From Bacteroidota bacterium (GTDB lineage: Bacteria > Bacteroidota > Bacteroidia > Bacteroidales > JAIFNL01), in the NCBI GenBank assembly GCA_020047755.1, contig JAIFNL010000051.1, positions 1-53,298 of the forward strand: 53,298 nucleotides of DNA. The letters are read 5' to 3'. Every line of letters starts with the position of its first letter. The stretch's first letter is position 1. The notes beneath the pieces are model-generated. The model was given only the letters and a program-made list of their open reading frames with translations, ran no database searches and was not told the origin of the DNA. Below are positions 26,153-36,196 of this stretch, piece after piece. A program made the position numbers and the translations under genes.

Positions 26153-28135
26153 TTATTCTTTGAAATCGGTCGAAAGTATTCTAAATTCTGTACGTCGATT
26201 TAGCTGGTGAGCAATTTCTTTTTGTGTTGTTGTTTGCAAATTGTTTATGAAATTTTCATCAAGCACATTGTTTTCTTTCAAAAACGTGTGTATTTCAGCT
26301 ATTTTTTTATCCACCGTTTTGGGGTGCGATTCGCCATAACCTTTTGCAATCAACCTTTTTTGCGAAATCCCTTTGCTAATTAAGTAATCTACAACCGATT
26401 GCGCACGAGCCTGCGAAAGCGTCTCATTGCCCTCGGTAGTTCCCCTGAAGTCGGTATTTGCCCCCAATTCGATTGTAATATTGGGGTTGTCATTTAAAAG
26501 TTCCACCAAATTATCCAACGAAACCATCGAAATTGGACTTAAATCGGCTTTTGCATAAGCATATTCGATATTTGGCAATTCAAACACTTTTTTGATTGGC
26601 GGCATCAAAATTTCAATGTTCAAAGTAGTGGTTTTTTCTATCCCGCTTGTGGTTTCTTCGGCTTTACCTTTCAAATAATTTGCAGCCTCGGCGGTAAGCA
26701 AATAGTCAGTTTCTGCACTCAAATCGAACCTAAACGAACCATTTTGCGCAGTTACCCTGTCCATCGACGTTCCATCAGAGCCAATTAAGCTCACTTTTGC
26801 TCCTTCGAGAGTTAATCCCGTTTCTGCATCTTTTACCAAACCTGCCAACACGATTTTAATTTCGGGCAAAGAGAAAGTGTAAATATTATCGCCCATTTTT
26901 TCGTTGCGAGTAGAAGAAAATAAACCGGCATCGTTTGCTTCGTCTTTAAATGAAATTCCAAAGTCATCGGCTTCTGAATTTATAGGCGATTTCATGTTCT
27001 CTAAATGCCAAATTCCTTTACTTAGTGTAGCTTTGAAAATATCCAACCCGCCCATTCCTAAATGCCCATCGGACGAAAAATAGAGGGTAGAATCATTACG
27101 TACATACGGAAACATTTCATTACCAATAGTATTAATTTGTCCTCCTAAATTTTCTACTTTACCCCATTTGTCGGTTTTTCGGGCGCGTGTAACTCTCCAA
27201 ATATCTTTGCCTCCAAAACCCTCTTTCATTTCAGCTACAAAATACAGCGTAAGTTCATCTTCCGAAATTGCTGGGTGCCCAACAGTTATACTACTGTCTG
27301 CTAATATTTTAAGCTCTGTAGGAGCTATCCAAGCTTGCGATTTTTTTTCGGTATAATATATTTTACAACCCGAATTTACTCCTTTTTCTTTTGTGCAACG
27401 AGTAAAATACATTGCCACTTTATTTTTATTCAAATTAGGAGTACCTTCGTCAAAATTTGTATTTACAATCCCCTCGTCGAGAAGCACGGGCTCCGACCAT
27501 TTACCTTTTCTATCTTGGTTCACAACAAAAATACTGCTGTATTTCTCACCTGAAGCATTGTTGGTTTTATTGCCTAGGGAACCCTCACGCGTGGAGGTAA
27601 AATAAATTTCGGAGTAGCTACTTTTTGAGTAAACGGCACAAAAATCGCTCTGTTTGGAGTTAAATGCTTTTAATTCAGTTACAATATATGCACTCGGATT
27701 TGCTGTCCATTTTTTAATTATTTCTATCGATTCTATGCCCAATGAGCCTCGCGCATCGTCCGGTACAAGCTCTTTGTATAATTGATATTGTTCTTTTGCT
27801 TTATCAAATTCGCCATTGATTTTCAATAAATTAGCATAATACAATACAGCATGAGTATCGGGATATTTACCAGTTATGGCTTTTTTGTACCAACTCGGAG
27901 CTTCCTTTGTCATATTCATAAGTCGATAGCATTCAGCAATTTTGAACGAAATTTCCGCTTTTGCGGCTTTTTTCTTGGTTTTGCTGTATGATTTTTTATA
28001 AATATCAATGGCTTTAAAATAATCGCCGGTTTCAAAAAGTTTATCTGCTTTTGAAAACTGATTGCTCTTATTTTGAGCACCTAATTGTGTGGTTACCAGT
28101 CCTATTAATATCAATAATAAAGCTACTTTTTTCAT
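26153..28135 (-). CDS. OmpA family protein with TPR and PD40 beta-propeller repeats (PorE-like)
   Basis: The start was moved to the ATG at 28135, which gives a good signal peptide (MKKVALLLILIGLVTTQLGAQ); the frame opens seven codons earlier. The 660-residue product has N-terminal TPR-like repeats (KADKLFETGDYFKAIDIYKK), a WD40/PD40-like propeller (SEIYFTSTREG, LYFSSDGHLGMGGLDIF, GLFSSTRNEKMGDNIYTF), a carboxypeptidase-regulatory-like domain (LAGLVKDAETGLTLEGAKV) and an OmpA peptidoglycan-binding domain (ELGANTDFRGTTEGNETLSQ). This order is that of PorE, a type IX secretion component, but PorE is a lipoprotein and no lipobox Cys is seen here. It could also be one of several paralogues of unknown role. 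Confidence 0.87.
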   Translation of the reverse strand: MKKVALLLILIGLVTTQLGAQNKSNQFSKADKLFETGDYFKAIDIYKKSYSKTKKKAAKAEISFKIAECYRLMNMTKEAPSWYKKAITGKYPDTHAVLYYANLLKINGEFDKAKEQYQLYKELVPDDARGSLGIESIEIIKKWTANPSAYIVTELKAFNSKQSDFCAVYSKSSYSEIYFTSTREGSLGNKTNNASGEKYSSIFVVNQDRKGKWSEPVLLDEGIVNTNFDEGTPNLNKNKVAMYFTRCTKEKGVNSGCKIYYTEKKSQAWIAPTELKILADSSITVGHPAISEDELTLYFVAEMKEGFGGKDIWRVTRARKTDKWGKVENLGGQINTIGNEMFPYVRNDSTLYFSSDGHLGMGGLDIFKATLSKGIWHLENMKSPINSEADDFGISFKDEANDAGLFSSTRNEKMGDNIYTFSLPEIKIVLAGLVKDAETGLTLEGAKVSLIGSDGTSMDRVTAQNGSFRFDLSAETDYLLTAEAANYLKGKAEETTSGIEKTTTLNIEILMPPIKKVFELPNIEYAYAKADLSPISMVSLDNLVELLNDNPNITIELGANTDFRGTTEGNETLSQARAQSVVDYLISKGISQKRLIAKGYGESHPKTVDKKIAEIHTFLKENNVLDENFINNLQTTTQKEIAHQLNRRTEFRILSTDFKE

Positions 28136-28402
28136 AATCAAAATTTTGTTTAGCATATTAATAGAAATTTTGTTAATTTCTATAAAGTTCTATTTTAGAA
28201 TTACTTTCGAGATTTTTGAAATAATTTAGTTATTTAACAAAATCTCTTTTTATGTTAAGTCTTAATATTTTATTTTAAATTGAAAAAAAACAGAATGCAT
28301 CAAATGCAATTATTTGGTTATAAGCTATTTGTCTTTATTTATTTATCAGTAAAACATTTTTTTTAATTTGTAAAATTAATTATTCTTTAAAATTCTCAAA
28401 AA

Positions 28403-29008
28403 TTATTTTTTCTCGCCAAAATAAACTGAAATTCCAGCAGAAGCTTCAATTCGCTTGATATTAACAAATTCAGCAGAAAGTTCATTCAAGAAATTTTGTT
28501 TAAAGTGTTTATAATCACTTCTTTCTAAAAATTCAAAGAAACGGACAATCCAAGGAGTTTTGCCATAAAAGTCATTAACAATAACATATTTTTTCGAGAT
28601 TCGTTGCATTTCAGATACTATTTTTTGCCTATATTGCTGTTTCATTCCATGCAAAACAAGCGAAGCAGTTACAATGTCGAATGAATTGTCTGGAAATTCA
28701 CTAAAATCGTTTCCATTTGATAATGAGAAACTTATTTTTGGAGAATACCTTTTTTTTGCTTCAAAAATCATTTTTTCGGCAATATCTACTCCATGCACTC
28801 GCTTTGCACCATTTTGGCTGAAAAGAGCTGCCCATGCACCAGGTCCCGTTCCAATATCGAGTACGTCTTTGTCTTTAATATCAACTACCTCAAGTACATT
28901 TGCAAATGATTTACGAAAAGCTCTTTTTACGTAGTTGTCTAGCAACGAATAAATTGGAGCTATTAAATTAAAAATGAATCGTGCGTAGCCGTGTGGATTT
29001 TGTTGCAT
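28403..29008 (-). CDS. Class I SAM-dependent methyltransferase
   Basis: The 201-residue product has the Rossmann-like methyltransferase motifs: motif I VLDIGTGPGAWA (residues 49-60), acidic loop HGVDIAEKMI, and motif IV DIVTASLVLHGM. This is the Methyltransf_11/UbiE-like type, small and soluble. The N-terminus (HGYARFIFNLIAPIYSLLDNYV) resembles that of UbiE/MenG-like enzymes acting on lipid-like substrates, but the substrate is not known. It starts 20 nt after the stop of a membrane-protein gene and is co-transcribed with it. Confidence 0.85.
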   Translation of the reverse strand: MQQNPHGYARFIFNLIAPIYSLLDNYVKRAFRKSFANVLEVVDIKDKDVLDIGTGPGAWAALFSQNGAKRVHGVDIAEKMIFEAKKRYSPKISFSLSNGNDFSEFPDNSFDIVTASLVLHGMKQQYRQKIVSEMQRISKKYVIVNDFYGKTPWIVRFFEFLERSDYKHFKQNFLNELSAEFVNIKRIEASAGISVYFGEKK

Positions 29009-29028
29009 TTACTTTTACCTTGTATTTT

Positions 29029-29874
29029 TTATAATTTCACAAAAAGAGTTAATATTGTAAAATGCAAAATTAGCAAAATTATAAATCCAAATGCTAAATA
29101 TTGCTTGTTTTTTATTTTTGAAAGCCTTATTTCATCGGGGCTATAATAACTCATAGTTGGTAAAAATACTATAATCAAAGTGGCAATTTGCAATAAATAA
29201 AACAAAGAATGTGCAGGAAATCCAACAGCAAAAAGCACCAAACTACCAATAAAATAAGGCAAATATATAACTCGTAGCTTAAAAATAATTTGAGCTCGGG
29301 GCATTAAAATCCAATCGCGATTGTAAGCTGCCCTGAGGAATGAGACTTTAGAGGCTCTACCAATGAAAAAAAGCACAAATCCCGATACAATTCCCAAAAT
29401 AAGAGCCAGTCCGGGCGAAAGTCCAGACCAATTAAAAACATAAAGTAAGCCATCTAAGGTAACAATTCCTGCAATTAAACCGCCAAATGTCAAATTAAAT
29501 GCAAGGATATAAACCCAAGTAAAAAAAAGTTTAAATAAGCCTTTTGTGCCTCGCAATTCATAAGCAATATACCAGAAAAAAAAACTCATAAAAAAGGTTA
29601 TAGCGGGTCCTACTGCAAAAATAGCAATGATATTATCCTTATTCCAAAGTGGTGAATCGTTGGGTGTTAAATATTCAATTGTGTAATTTTTAAATCTAAT
29701 GTCGATGCCGTATTTTGTTGCTACATACTCGGTTGCAATCAGAGGAAAGCTATACACAAAAATATATGCCAACATGAATAAAATAGTCGAATTTGCTATA
29801 ATTGTATATAAATTTGTATAATTTTCGTTTTGCATTTTTTGCGTTTCCATGCCTATTATTTTAGTGAAATACAT
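29029..29874 (-). CDS. Polytopic membrane protein of unknown function
   Basis: The product of up to 281 residues has about seven or eight hydrophobic spans (for example ILFMLAYIFVYSFPLIAT, IIAIFAVGPAITFFMSFFFW, FNLTFGGLIAGIVTLDGLLY, LALILGIVSGFVLFFIG) and a conserved-looking periplasmic segment after span 1. No family is recognised. The ATG at 29850 (METQKMQNE) is an equally possible start. A promoter candidate lies at 29911-29942. The gene overlaps no other and precedes a methyltransferase gene by 20 nt, so the pair may act together on a membrane or lipid substrate; this is inference. Confidence 0.7.
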   Translation of the reverse strand: MYFTKIIGMETQKMQNENYTNLYTIIANSTILFMLAYIFVYSFPLIATEYVATKYGIDIRFKNYTIEYLTPNDSPLWNKDNIIAIFAVGPAITFFMSFFFWYIAYELRGTKGLFKLFFTWVYILAFNLTFGGLIAGIVTLDGLLYVFNWSGLSPGLALILGIVSGFVLFFIGRASKVSFLRAAYNRDWILMPRAQIIFKLRVIYLPYFIGSLVLFAVGFPAHSLFYLLQIATLIIVFLPTMSYYSPDEIRLSKIKNKQYLAFGFIILLILHFTILTLFVKL

Positions 29875-29910
29875 TTATTTGCATTTCATTTGCGTAATTA
29901 AATTCTATGC

Positions 29911-29942
29911 CAAAGTTATTCTTTAATTTAGAAAAAAACAAA
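29911..29942 (-). promoter_or_regulatory. Candidate Bacteroidetes promoter for the membrane protein-methyltransferase operon
   Basis: On the minus strand TTTG (29939-29942) is followed after 20 nt by TAACTTTG (29911-29918), a full match to the Bacteroidetes -33 and -7 boxes. It lies 37 nt before the first possible ATG (29874). The -33 box falls inside the distal arm of the alkaline phosphatase terminator. Confidence 0.55.
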
Positions 29943-29980
29943 TCAGTACTAATTTAGTGCAAAAATTACTGATTTGTTTT
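29935..29980 (-). terminator. Rho-independent terminator after the alkaline phosphatase gene
   Basis: A perfect 14-bp inverted repeat (29935-29948 with 29967-29980, core CAAATCAGTA / TACTGATTTG) encloses an 18-nt loop 16 nt downstream of the phosphatase stop. On the minus strand it is followed by a T run (complement of 29932-29938), the classical terminator layout. Confidence 0.85.
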
Positions 29981-29996
29981 TAGTTTTTAGGCAAAA

Positions 29997-31331
29997 TTAT
30001 TGCTTTATTTCAATAACTGCCGATTTTTTTATAAATTTTATAATATCTGTATTGTCAATAAAACCAGTGAATTGAGAGCTCCCAACTCCAATAGCATAAG
30101 TTAAAACGGCAGTTCCGGTATGCGCACCGGTAGTCCACCAAATACCTGCACTTCGGTTGAGTGAGTCGGTTACTTGGTTTGAAATTTCCTTACTGCTGGT
30201 AGTTTTAAAATAATCATCTTTAAGTATTAAACTGAAATTTTTTGCAACTAATTTATTAGCTGTTTCTGTTTTATTTTCAGTAAGTTCTTCGGCAAAAACT
30301 TCTTCCGACATTTTTTGATTATCAATTTTTAGAAAATCAGTTTTGTAAGCCATTTCGCGCGAACCGTAAGAAAAACCACCAGTTTCGTGGTCAGCAGTTA
30401 TAACAATAAGCGTTTCGTCTGGGTGCTTTTCATAAAATTTTAATGCTTCTTGAACCGCCAAATCGAAGTCAATTACTTCTTGGACAGTAGTTGCGCCATC
30501 GTTATCATGCGAAGACCAATCGATTTTGCCGCCTTCAGCCATCATAAAAAAGCCATTTGGATTTTCCAAATAATCAATTCCAAATCTCACATAATCAGCA
30601 AGTACCACATCATTTTCTTTTTGGTCGATGCGATACGGAATTGCATAACCAGGGATTTTGTCAGCATTGACAGAATAGTATATTTTTTTATTACTATGCT
30701 CCTTTTTATTAAATTGTGTTTCGTTAAAAATAAAATTGTAATTATTTGATTTTAAATTATTTAATAGATATTGAAGCTCAGTTTGGTCTGCGGCATAAAG
30801 TCCACCACCAGCAAACAAATCAAATTGGCTAAGTGCCATATCTTCTGCTATTTCCTTGTACATTGACCTACTTTTTTGCTTAGCGTAAAACGCTGCAGGA
30901 GTTGCATGGTTCATACCTACCGAGCTCAAAATACCTACTTTCATATTGTTTTGTTTTGCAATCTCAGCAATCGAAATGAACTTTTCACCTGTTGTAGGAA
31001 GCATTCCTAATACGCCAGATTTTGTTTTTTTTCCAGTGGCAATAGCAGTTCCAGCAGCAGCAGAGTCTGTAATGCGCATAGAGTCGATACAATTTGTAGT
31101 AGTAAGTGCAAAATATGGCAATTTAGTAAAGCTTAAAGCTGCCTTTCCGTGCATTTTCAAATATTCATTGGTAATCAGAATGTGATTAATGCCCATTCCA
31201 TCTCCAATAAATAAGAAAACATACTTTGCTACAGGTTTTGGCTTCATATTTTCACTCTTTGGACTAAAAGAAAGCAATCCTGTTATTGCTACAAAAAGTA
31301 AAGCAAGTTTTAAAAATCTTATGGTTTTCAT
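29997..31331 (-). CDS. Alkaline phosphatase (PhoA type)
   Basis: The 444-residue product has a signal peptide (MKTIRFLKLALLFVAITGLLSFS) and the alkaline phosphatase active-site motifs: metal-binding D44 in FIGDGMG, nucleophile S90 in TDSAAAGTAIATG, and metal ligands in MAEGGKIDWSSHDND, TADHETGG and TTGAHTGT. It should hydrolyse phosphate monoesters in the periplasm with two zinc ions and one magnesium. The gene begins 40 nt after the mfd stop and may be read from the mfd promoter, but phosphate control is more usual. No Pho-box was recognised. A strong terminator follows. Confidence 0.95.
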   Translation of the reverse strand: MKTIRFLKLALLFVAITGLLSFSPKSENMKPKPVAKYVFLFIGDGMGINHILITNEYLKMHGKAALSFTKLPYFALTTTNCIDSMRITDSAAAGTAIATGKKTKSGVLGMLPTTGEKFISIAEIAKQNNMKVGILSSVGMNHATPAAFYAKQKSRSMYKEIAEDMALSQFDLFAGGGLYAADQTELQYLLNNLKSNNYNFIFNETQFNKKEHSNKKIYYSVNADKIPGYAIPYRIDQKENDVVLADYVRFGIDYLENPNGFFMMAEGGKIDWSSHDNDGATTVQEVIDFDLAVQEALKFYEKHPDETLIVITADHETGGFSYGSREMAYKTDFLKIDNQKMSEEVFAEELTENKTETANKLVAKNFSLILKDDYFKTTSSKEISNQVTDSLNRSAGIWWTTGAHTGTAVLTYAIGVGSSQFTGFIDNTDIIKFIKKSAVIEIKQ

Positions 31332-31371
31332 TGTTCTAAAATTATATTAATTTATTATTGTCTATTGAAAT

Positions 31372-34300
31372 TTATATTTTACCTAATAGTTCTTTAGCTT
31401 TAAATATATCTTTTATATACTTAATTGTTATCATCAATTTATTATTTTTTTCTTCCATTTTACAAATAGAATGCTTTTGTTGAACAAAACTCAACACTCG
31501 ATTAAAAATAGGCGAGTGATAATAAGCCGAATCTTTATTTGAAACAAAATAGCAAATAAACTTATTATTTTTTATTACTATTTTTTCGATTCCTAATTCT
31601 ATAGCTAACCAACGCAAACGTACAACTTCTAACAAACCTTCTGTTTGTGCAGGAAGCTTGCCAAAGCGGTCAAGTAATTGTTGTTCAAATTCTTGTAGCT
31701 GATTTTCTTTTTCAACATTATCTAAATTTCGATAAAGTTTTATGCGCTCTGCCGTATTTTCAATGTACGATTCAGGAAAGAACAATTCAAAATCAGTTTC
31801 TATTTGGCAATCGCTTACAAATCGCAGATTTTTTGCAAATATTTTCTCTTTTTCTGTTGCATTTTCATCTCGTGCGAAAAGTTCTTTAAACTCATTTTCA
31901 CGAAGTTCGAGAAGCGCTTCGTCCAAAATTTTGTGGTAGGTCTCAAACCCAATGTCAGCAATATAGCCACTTTGCTCAGCACCAAGCATATTTCCCGCAC
32001 CACGAATATCCAAATCTTGCAAAGCAATATTAAAACCGCTTCCAAGTTCCGAAAAATTATTGATAGCTTGCAAGCGGCGGCGTGCCTCGCTACTAAGCGT
32101 AGTGAGCGGTGGCGCAAGCAGATAGCAAAATGCCTTTTTATTTGAACGCCCAACGCGCCCGCGCAATTGATGCAAATCACTTAGCCCAAAATTTTGTGCA
32201 TTATTGATGATAATTGTATTTGCATTTGGAATGTCAAGTCCTGATTCTATGATAGTTGTAGCAATTAATACTCCATATTCTTCGTTTACAAAATCGAGCA
32301 TAATTTTCTCTAGCTTATTACCTTCCATTTGTCCATGCGCCACAACGGTGCGTGCATTTGGGCAAAGCCTATTAATCAAAGCTTCTACCTCATAAATATT
32401 TTGTACTCTGTTATTTATGAAAAAAACCTGTCCATTTCGTTCTATTTCGTAATTAATGGCTTCCCTTATAATTTCTTCGCCAAATGTATGTAACTCAGTA
32501 AGAATAGGATACCTGTTTGGAGGAGGTGTTTTTATAATGGATAAATCGCGCGCCCCCATAAGCGAAAATTGCAAGGTACGAGGAATTGGTGTTGCTGTAA
32601 GAGTAAGAGTATCAACATTTAACTTTATTTCTTTCAATTTTTCTTTCATTGCAACTCCAAATTTTTGCTCCTCATCGATAACGAGCAAACCTAAATCTTT
32701 GAATTTAACCTCCTTACCTAATATTTTGTGTGTTCCAATTAGTATATCTATTTTGCCTTCCTGCAATTTTTTGAGCGTTTCGCTTATTTGCTTGCTGCTA
32801 CGTAAACGACTGATATAATCCACAGTAGCTGGAAATTCTTTCAATCGTTTACTAAACGTTTTGTAGTGCTGCAAAGCTAAAATAGTTGTAGGAACTAAAA
32901 CTGCAACTTGCTTATTATCAGCCACAGCCTTGAAAGCTGCACGAATTGCAATTTCGGTTTTTCCAAAGCCCACATCGCCGCAAACGAGCCTGTCCATTGG
33001 CTCAGTTTTTTCCATATCGGCTTTTACATCTATACTTGCTTGCAATTGGTCGGGCGTATCTTCGTAGATAAACGAAGCTTCTAAAGCTTGCTGTAAATAA
33101 GAATCTTCCGTAAACGCAAAGCCTTTTTCTTTGCGGCGTTTAGCGTAAAGAGCAATAAGTTCTTTGGCAATATCTTTTACTTTCGACTTGGTTTTGGCTT
33201 TTAATTTTTGCCAAGTACCTGAGCCAAGTTTATAAATATGAGGTGGTTCTGCATCTTTTCCCTTGTATTTGGAAATTCGATGCAGTGAGTGAATATTCAC
33301 TAAAAGTATATCATTATCCTTGTAAATCAACCGAATAGCCTCTTGCTTTTTTCCGTTTGTTTCGATGGTTTCCAAACCACCAAAGCGACCAATTCCGTGA
33401 TCGGTATGCACAACGTAATCGCCTGGGTGCAAATCTTGCAACTCACTCAAAGTCAATACTTCCTTGCCTTTTACGAGTGAATTGTCGCTTGTTTTAAATT
33501 TGTAATATCGTTCAAAAATCTGATGGTCGGTGTAGCAGCAAACGCGCAAATCATTATCAAGAAAACCGCCATGAATAGAGCTTATAATTGGTTCAAAATG
33601 AACGTTTGCATTGATTTCTTCCGAATTTAAAACTACATTTAATCGTTCTATTTGTTTTGAGCTTTCCGAAAAAATAAAAATCCTGTAATATTCGTCTTGT
33701 TTTTCGTGCAAGTTCATCGCTAAAAGCTGAAAATTCTTGCTAAACGCAGGTTGCATCGAAATATTAAATGAATAATTGAACGTAGAGTTAAAAAGTTTTT
33801 CATGCCCAAATTCAATTATTCTAAATTGCTGTATTTCCGATTTAAAATTATTCCCATTAATTAAATGATCTAATTTTATAATAGATTGTTCTTCTTCACT
33901 TTCACTAAAAACTTCTTTTTTTTCAGCTACATTTTCATAAATCGAATTGAGTTTTTCGTGAGTATATTTTGCATTTTTTGTCCAAATAATAGAACCTTTG
34001 GGCAAGAATTTGAATATACTAATTCGCTCTTTGCCTTTATTTTTATTTTGAATGTCTGGAATAATGGCAATTCGTTCAAATTTTGCTTTTGAAAGTTGCG
34101 AAACGATATCGAAAGTACGAATACTTTCAATTTCGTTGCCAAAAAAGTCGATTCTAAATGGATTATCGTTAGAAAAAGAAAAAATATCTACAATACTTCC
34201 CCTAATTGAATATTGTCCAGGTTCAAAAACGAAATCTACTAGCCTAAAATTATATTCAATGAGCACTTCATTTATAAATTCGATGCTCAATTTATCGCCA

Positions 34301-34743
34301 ACACCAACTTGAAGCGTATTTTCGGTAAGCTCGCTTTCAGTAATTACTTTTTCGGCTAAGGCTTCGGTGTAAGTTACAATGGTTATTTTTCGGCTCGATG
34401 AAGCTATTTTGTTAAAAACATCGGTGCGCTGAATGATTGCGGCACTATCTATTTTATTAAATTGCACCGACCGCTTAAATGACGACGGAAAAAATAAATA
34501 ATCATCACTGCCAGAGATATTTACAATGTCGTTATAAAAATAGGAAGCTTCTTCTTTATCACTTAAAATGATAAAATTTGTACTTGTCTTCTTCTTTAAA
34601 AAAGCTAGAAAGTAAAAACTTGCAGATGAAGCATATAAACCATTCAAATGGTAAATTTGAGGCTCTTTGTTGCTTACATCGTCTAATAAGTTTTCTAAAC
34701 TCTTATTTTCAGCAAATTTCGATATTAATTCTTTTATTTCCAA
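31372..34743 (-). CDS. mfd: Transcription-repair coupling factor Mfd
   Basis: The 1123-residue product has the full Mfd layout: UvrB-like N-terminal domains, the RNA polymerase-interacting domain with LHPGDYVVHTDHGIGRFGG, and a RecG-like SF2 translocase with Walker A CGDVGFGKTE (about residue 586), DEEQ box LVIDEEQKFG (about 688), TATPIPRTL, and motif VI LRGRVGRSNKKAFCYLL. The C-terminal TRCF domain is present. It removes RNA polymerase stalled at DNA damage and recruits UvrA. The length is normal. It lies 79 nt after galM on the same strand. Confidence 0.98.
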   Translation of the reverse strand: MEIKELISKFAENKSLENLLDDVSNKEPQIYHLNGLYASSASFYFLAFLKKKTSTNFIILSDKEEASYFYNDIVNISGSDDYLFFPSSFKRSVQFNKIDSAAIIQRTDVFNKIASSSRKITIVTYTEALAEKVITESELTENTLQVGVGDKLSIEFINEVLIEYNFRLVDFVFEPGQYSIRGSIVDIFSFSNDNPFRIDFFGNEIESIRTFDIVSQLSKAKFERIAIIPDIQNKNKGKERISIFKFLPKGSIIWTKNAKYTHEKLNSIYENVAEKKEVFSESEEEQSIIKLDHLINGNNFKSEIQQFRIIEFGHEKLFNSTFNYSFNISMQPAFSKNFQLLAMNLHEKQDEYYRIFIFSESSKQIERLNVVLNSEEINANVHFEPIISSIHGGFLDNDLRVCCYTDHQIFERYYKFKTSDNSLVKGKEVLTLSELQDLHPGDYVVHTDHGIGRFGGLETIETNGKKQEAIRLIYKDNDILLVNIHSLHRISKYKGKDAEPPHIYKLGSGTWQKLKAKTKSKVKDIAKELIALYAKRRKEKGFAFTEDSYLQQALEASFIYEDTPDQLQASIDVKADMEKTEPMDRLVCGDVGFGKTEIAIRAAFKAVADNKQVAVLVPTTILALQHYKTFSKRLKEFPATVDYISRLRSSKQISETLKKLQEGKIDILIGTHKILGKEVKFKDLGLLVIDEEQKFGVAMKEKLKEIKLNVDTLTLTATPIPRTLQFSLMGARDLSIIKTPPPNRYPILTELHTFGEEIIREAINYEIERNGQVFFINNRVQNIYEVEALINRLCPNARTVVAHGQMEGNKLEKIMLDFVNEEYGVLIATTIIESGLDIPNANTIIINNAQNFGLSDLHQLRGRVGRSNKKAFCYLLAPPLTTLSSEARRRLQAINNFSELGSGFNIALQDLDIRGAGNMLGAEQSGYIADIGFETYHKILDEALLELRENEFKELFARDENATEKEKIFAKNLRFVSDCQIETDFELFFPESYIENTAERIKLYRNLDNVEKENQLQEFEQQLLDRFGKLPAQTEGLLEVVRLRWLAIELGIEKIVIKNNKFICYFVSNKDSAYYHSPIFNRVLSFVQQKHSICKMEEKNNKLMITIKYIKDIFKAKELLGKI

Positions 34744-34822
34744 TGTGTTAAATTACTCAAATAAATGAGGCTTTATATTTTAATGTTAACTATTTTGTTC
34801 ATTTATATATTTTTTAATGCTT

Positions 34823-35820
34823 TCAAAGTGAAATTTTAAAAATAGTCTCATGCTCGTATATTTCACCTGCTTTCAAAAAAGAAGATGGAAATTCAGGTTT
34901 ATTTGGACTATCTGGGAAAAATTGGGTTTCTAAACAAAATCCTGCATGAGCAAAGTAAGCATTTCCTGATTTTCCAGTAAGTGAACTGTCGAGAAAATTT
35001 CCGGTATAAAATTGAATTCCGGGTTTTGTTGTATAAACTTCTAAAATTCTATTACTTTCTGGTTCTGCAACTTTTGCGGCAAAACTTAATTCTCCTTCTT
35101 TTTTGTTCAAAATATAATTGTGATCATATCCATTACCACCTACTTTTTTTATATTTTCTTTTATTGCTTTTTCTATTCGTAAATCCAAAGTATTTTGCAA
35201 TAAATCAGGCATTTCGCCAGTCGGAATCAAATTAGCATCGGGTTTTGTATATTTATCTGCATTTATGCAAATAATGTGGTCTAAAATATCGCCTTTCCCT
35301 TCTCCTTTCAAATTGAAATACGAATGTTGAGTTAAATTTAAGGTGGTTGTTTTGTCTGTTTTTGCGAAATATTTTACGCTCAATTCATTTTTATTGTTGA
35401 GCGTATAATTTACTTTTACATGTAAATTTCCAGGATAATTTTCTTCTCCATCGGCACTTAAATAACTTAAAGACAAACAAATATCGCTTTCATTTTCAAA
35501 AATTTCAGCATTCCATATTTTTTTGTCAAAACCTTCAATTCCCCCGTGCAAATGATTTTCGCCGTTGTTGATGACTACGTTATCCCAATTATTGCACCTA
35601 AATATGGACAAGATTTTAAATAGTGGGGGTTTCTGTATTCTTCAAAAGTATTGAATCCCAAAACAATATCTATTTTGCTTCCATTTTTGTCGGGGACTAA
35701 CCAAGAGGTAATAATGCCGCCATAGTTTGAAATTTTAATTTCTATACCGTTGTCGTTTTTCAGGTTAAAAAGAAAAACGTCATGATTACTTTTACTGAAA
35801 AGTTCTTTTGTAATTTTCAT
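34823..35820 (-). pseudogene. galM: Aldose 1-epimerase (galM), frameshifted by internal deletion
   Basis: Two minus-strand frames together make one aldose epimerase. The N-terminal frame starts at MKITKELFSK (35820; the frame also offers an ATG at 35835) and runs through NYGGIITSWLVPDKNG to CPYLGAIIG. The C-terminal frame resumes at VINNGENHLHGG and continues with LNLTQHSYFNLKGEG (catalytic His region), PGIQFYTGNFLD and the glutamate-containing FCLETQFFPDSP to the normal end. The roughly 18-20 residues normally found between these points (the GRxxNRI block and following hairpin) are missing, and the frame changes at about 35585-35595. The lost segment contains a conserved Asn-Arg used in sugar binding, so the enzyme would not work as read. 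It may be a true deletion or an assembly error. Confidence 0.85.
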
Positions 35821-36196
35821 TTTTTTTAATATCAAAAAAATAGTATATTTTTTAGAGAAATTATATATTCAAAAACAAGGATAATTAAGTATCTAACTAT
35901 TTTAAAATATTTAAAATCCAGATAATTTCATTTGCTTTTTTTACTTAAATCTTCTTTTTCATAAAAAAAAGTAAAAATAAATTTATTTCAAGCTAAAAAT
36001 AGCGTTTTTTTTTGATATTTGTAGGCTTAAAAAAATCTAATTTACAAATATAAAAGAAAGTTACTATAAAATTATTTTTTTTAGCTTTTTTAAGAAAAAA
36101 AAATTAAATTTCGGGTTTTAAAATATGCACAGTAAATGGATAAATATCATTTTCTTTTTTTATAAGTATTTAAAAATAAAATAGTTAATTAAAGTT
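35821..36196. other. Divergent AT-rich intergenic region
   Basis: No gene is visible between galM and the aldo/keto reductase. A minus-strand TATATTTG (36045-36052) resembles a -7 box for galM but has no good -33 partner and lies 225 nt upstream. Several long A and T tracts are present. Confidence 0.5.
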
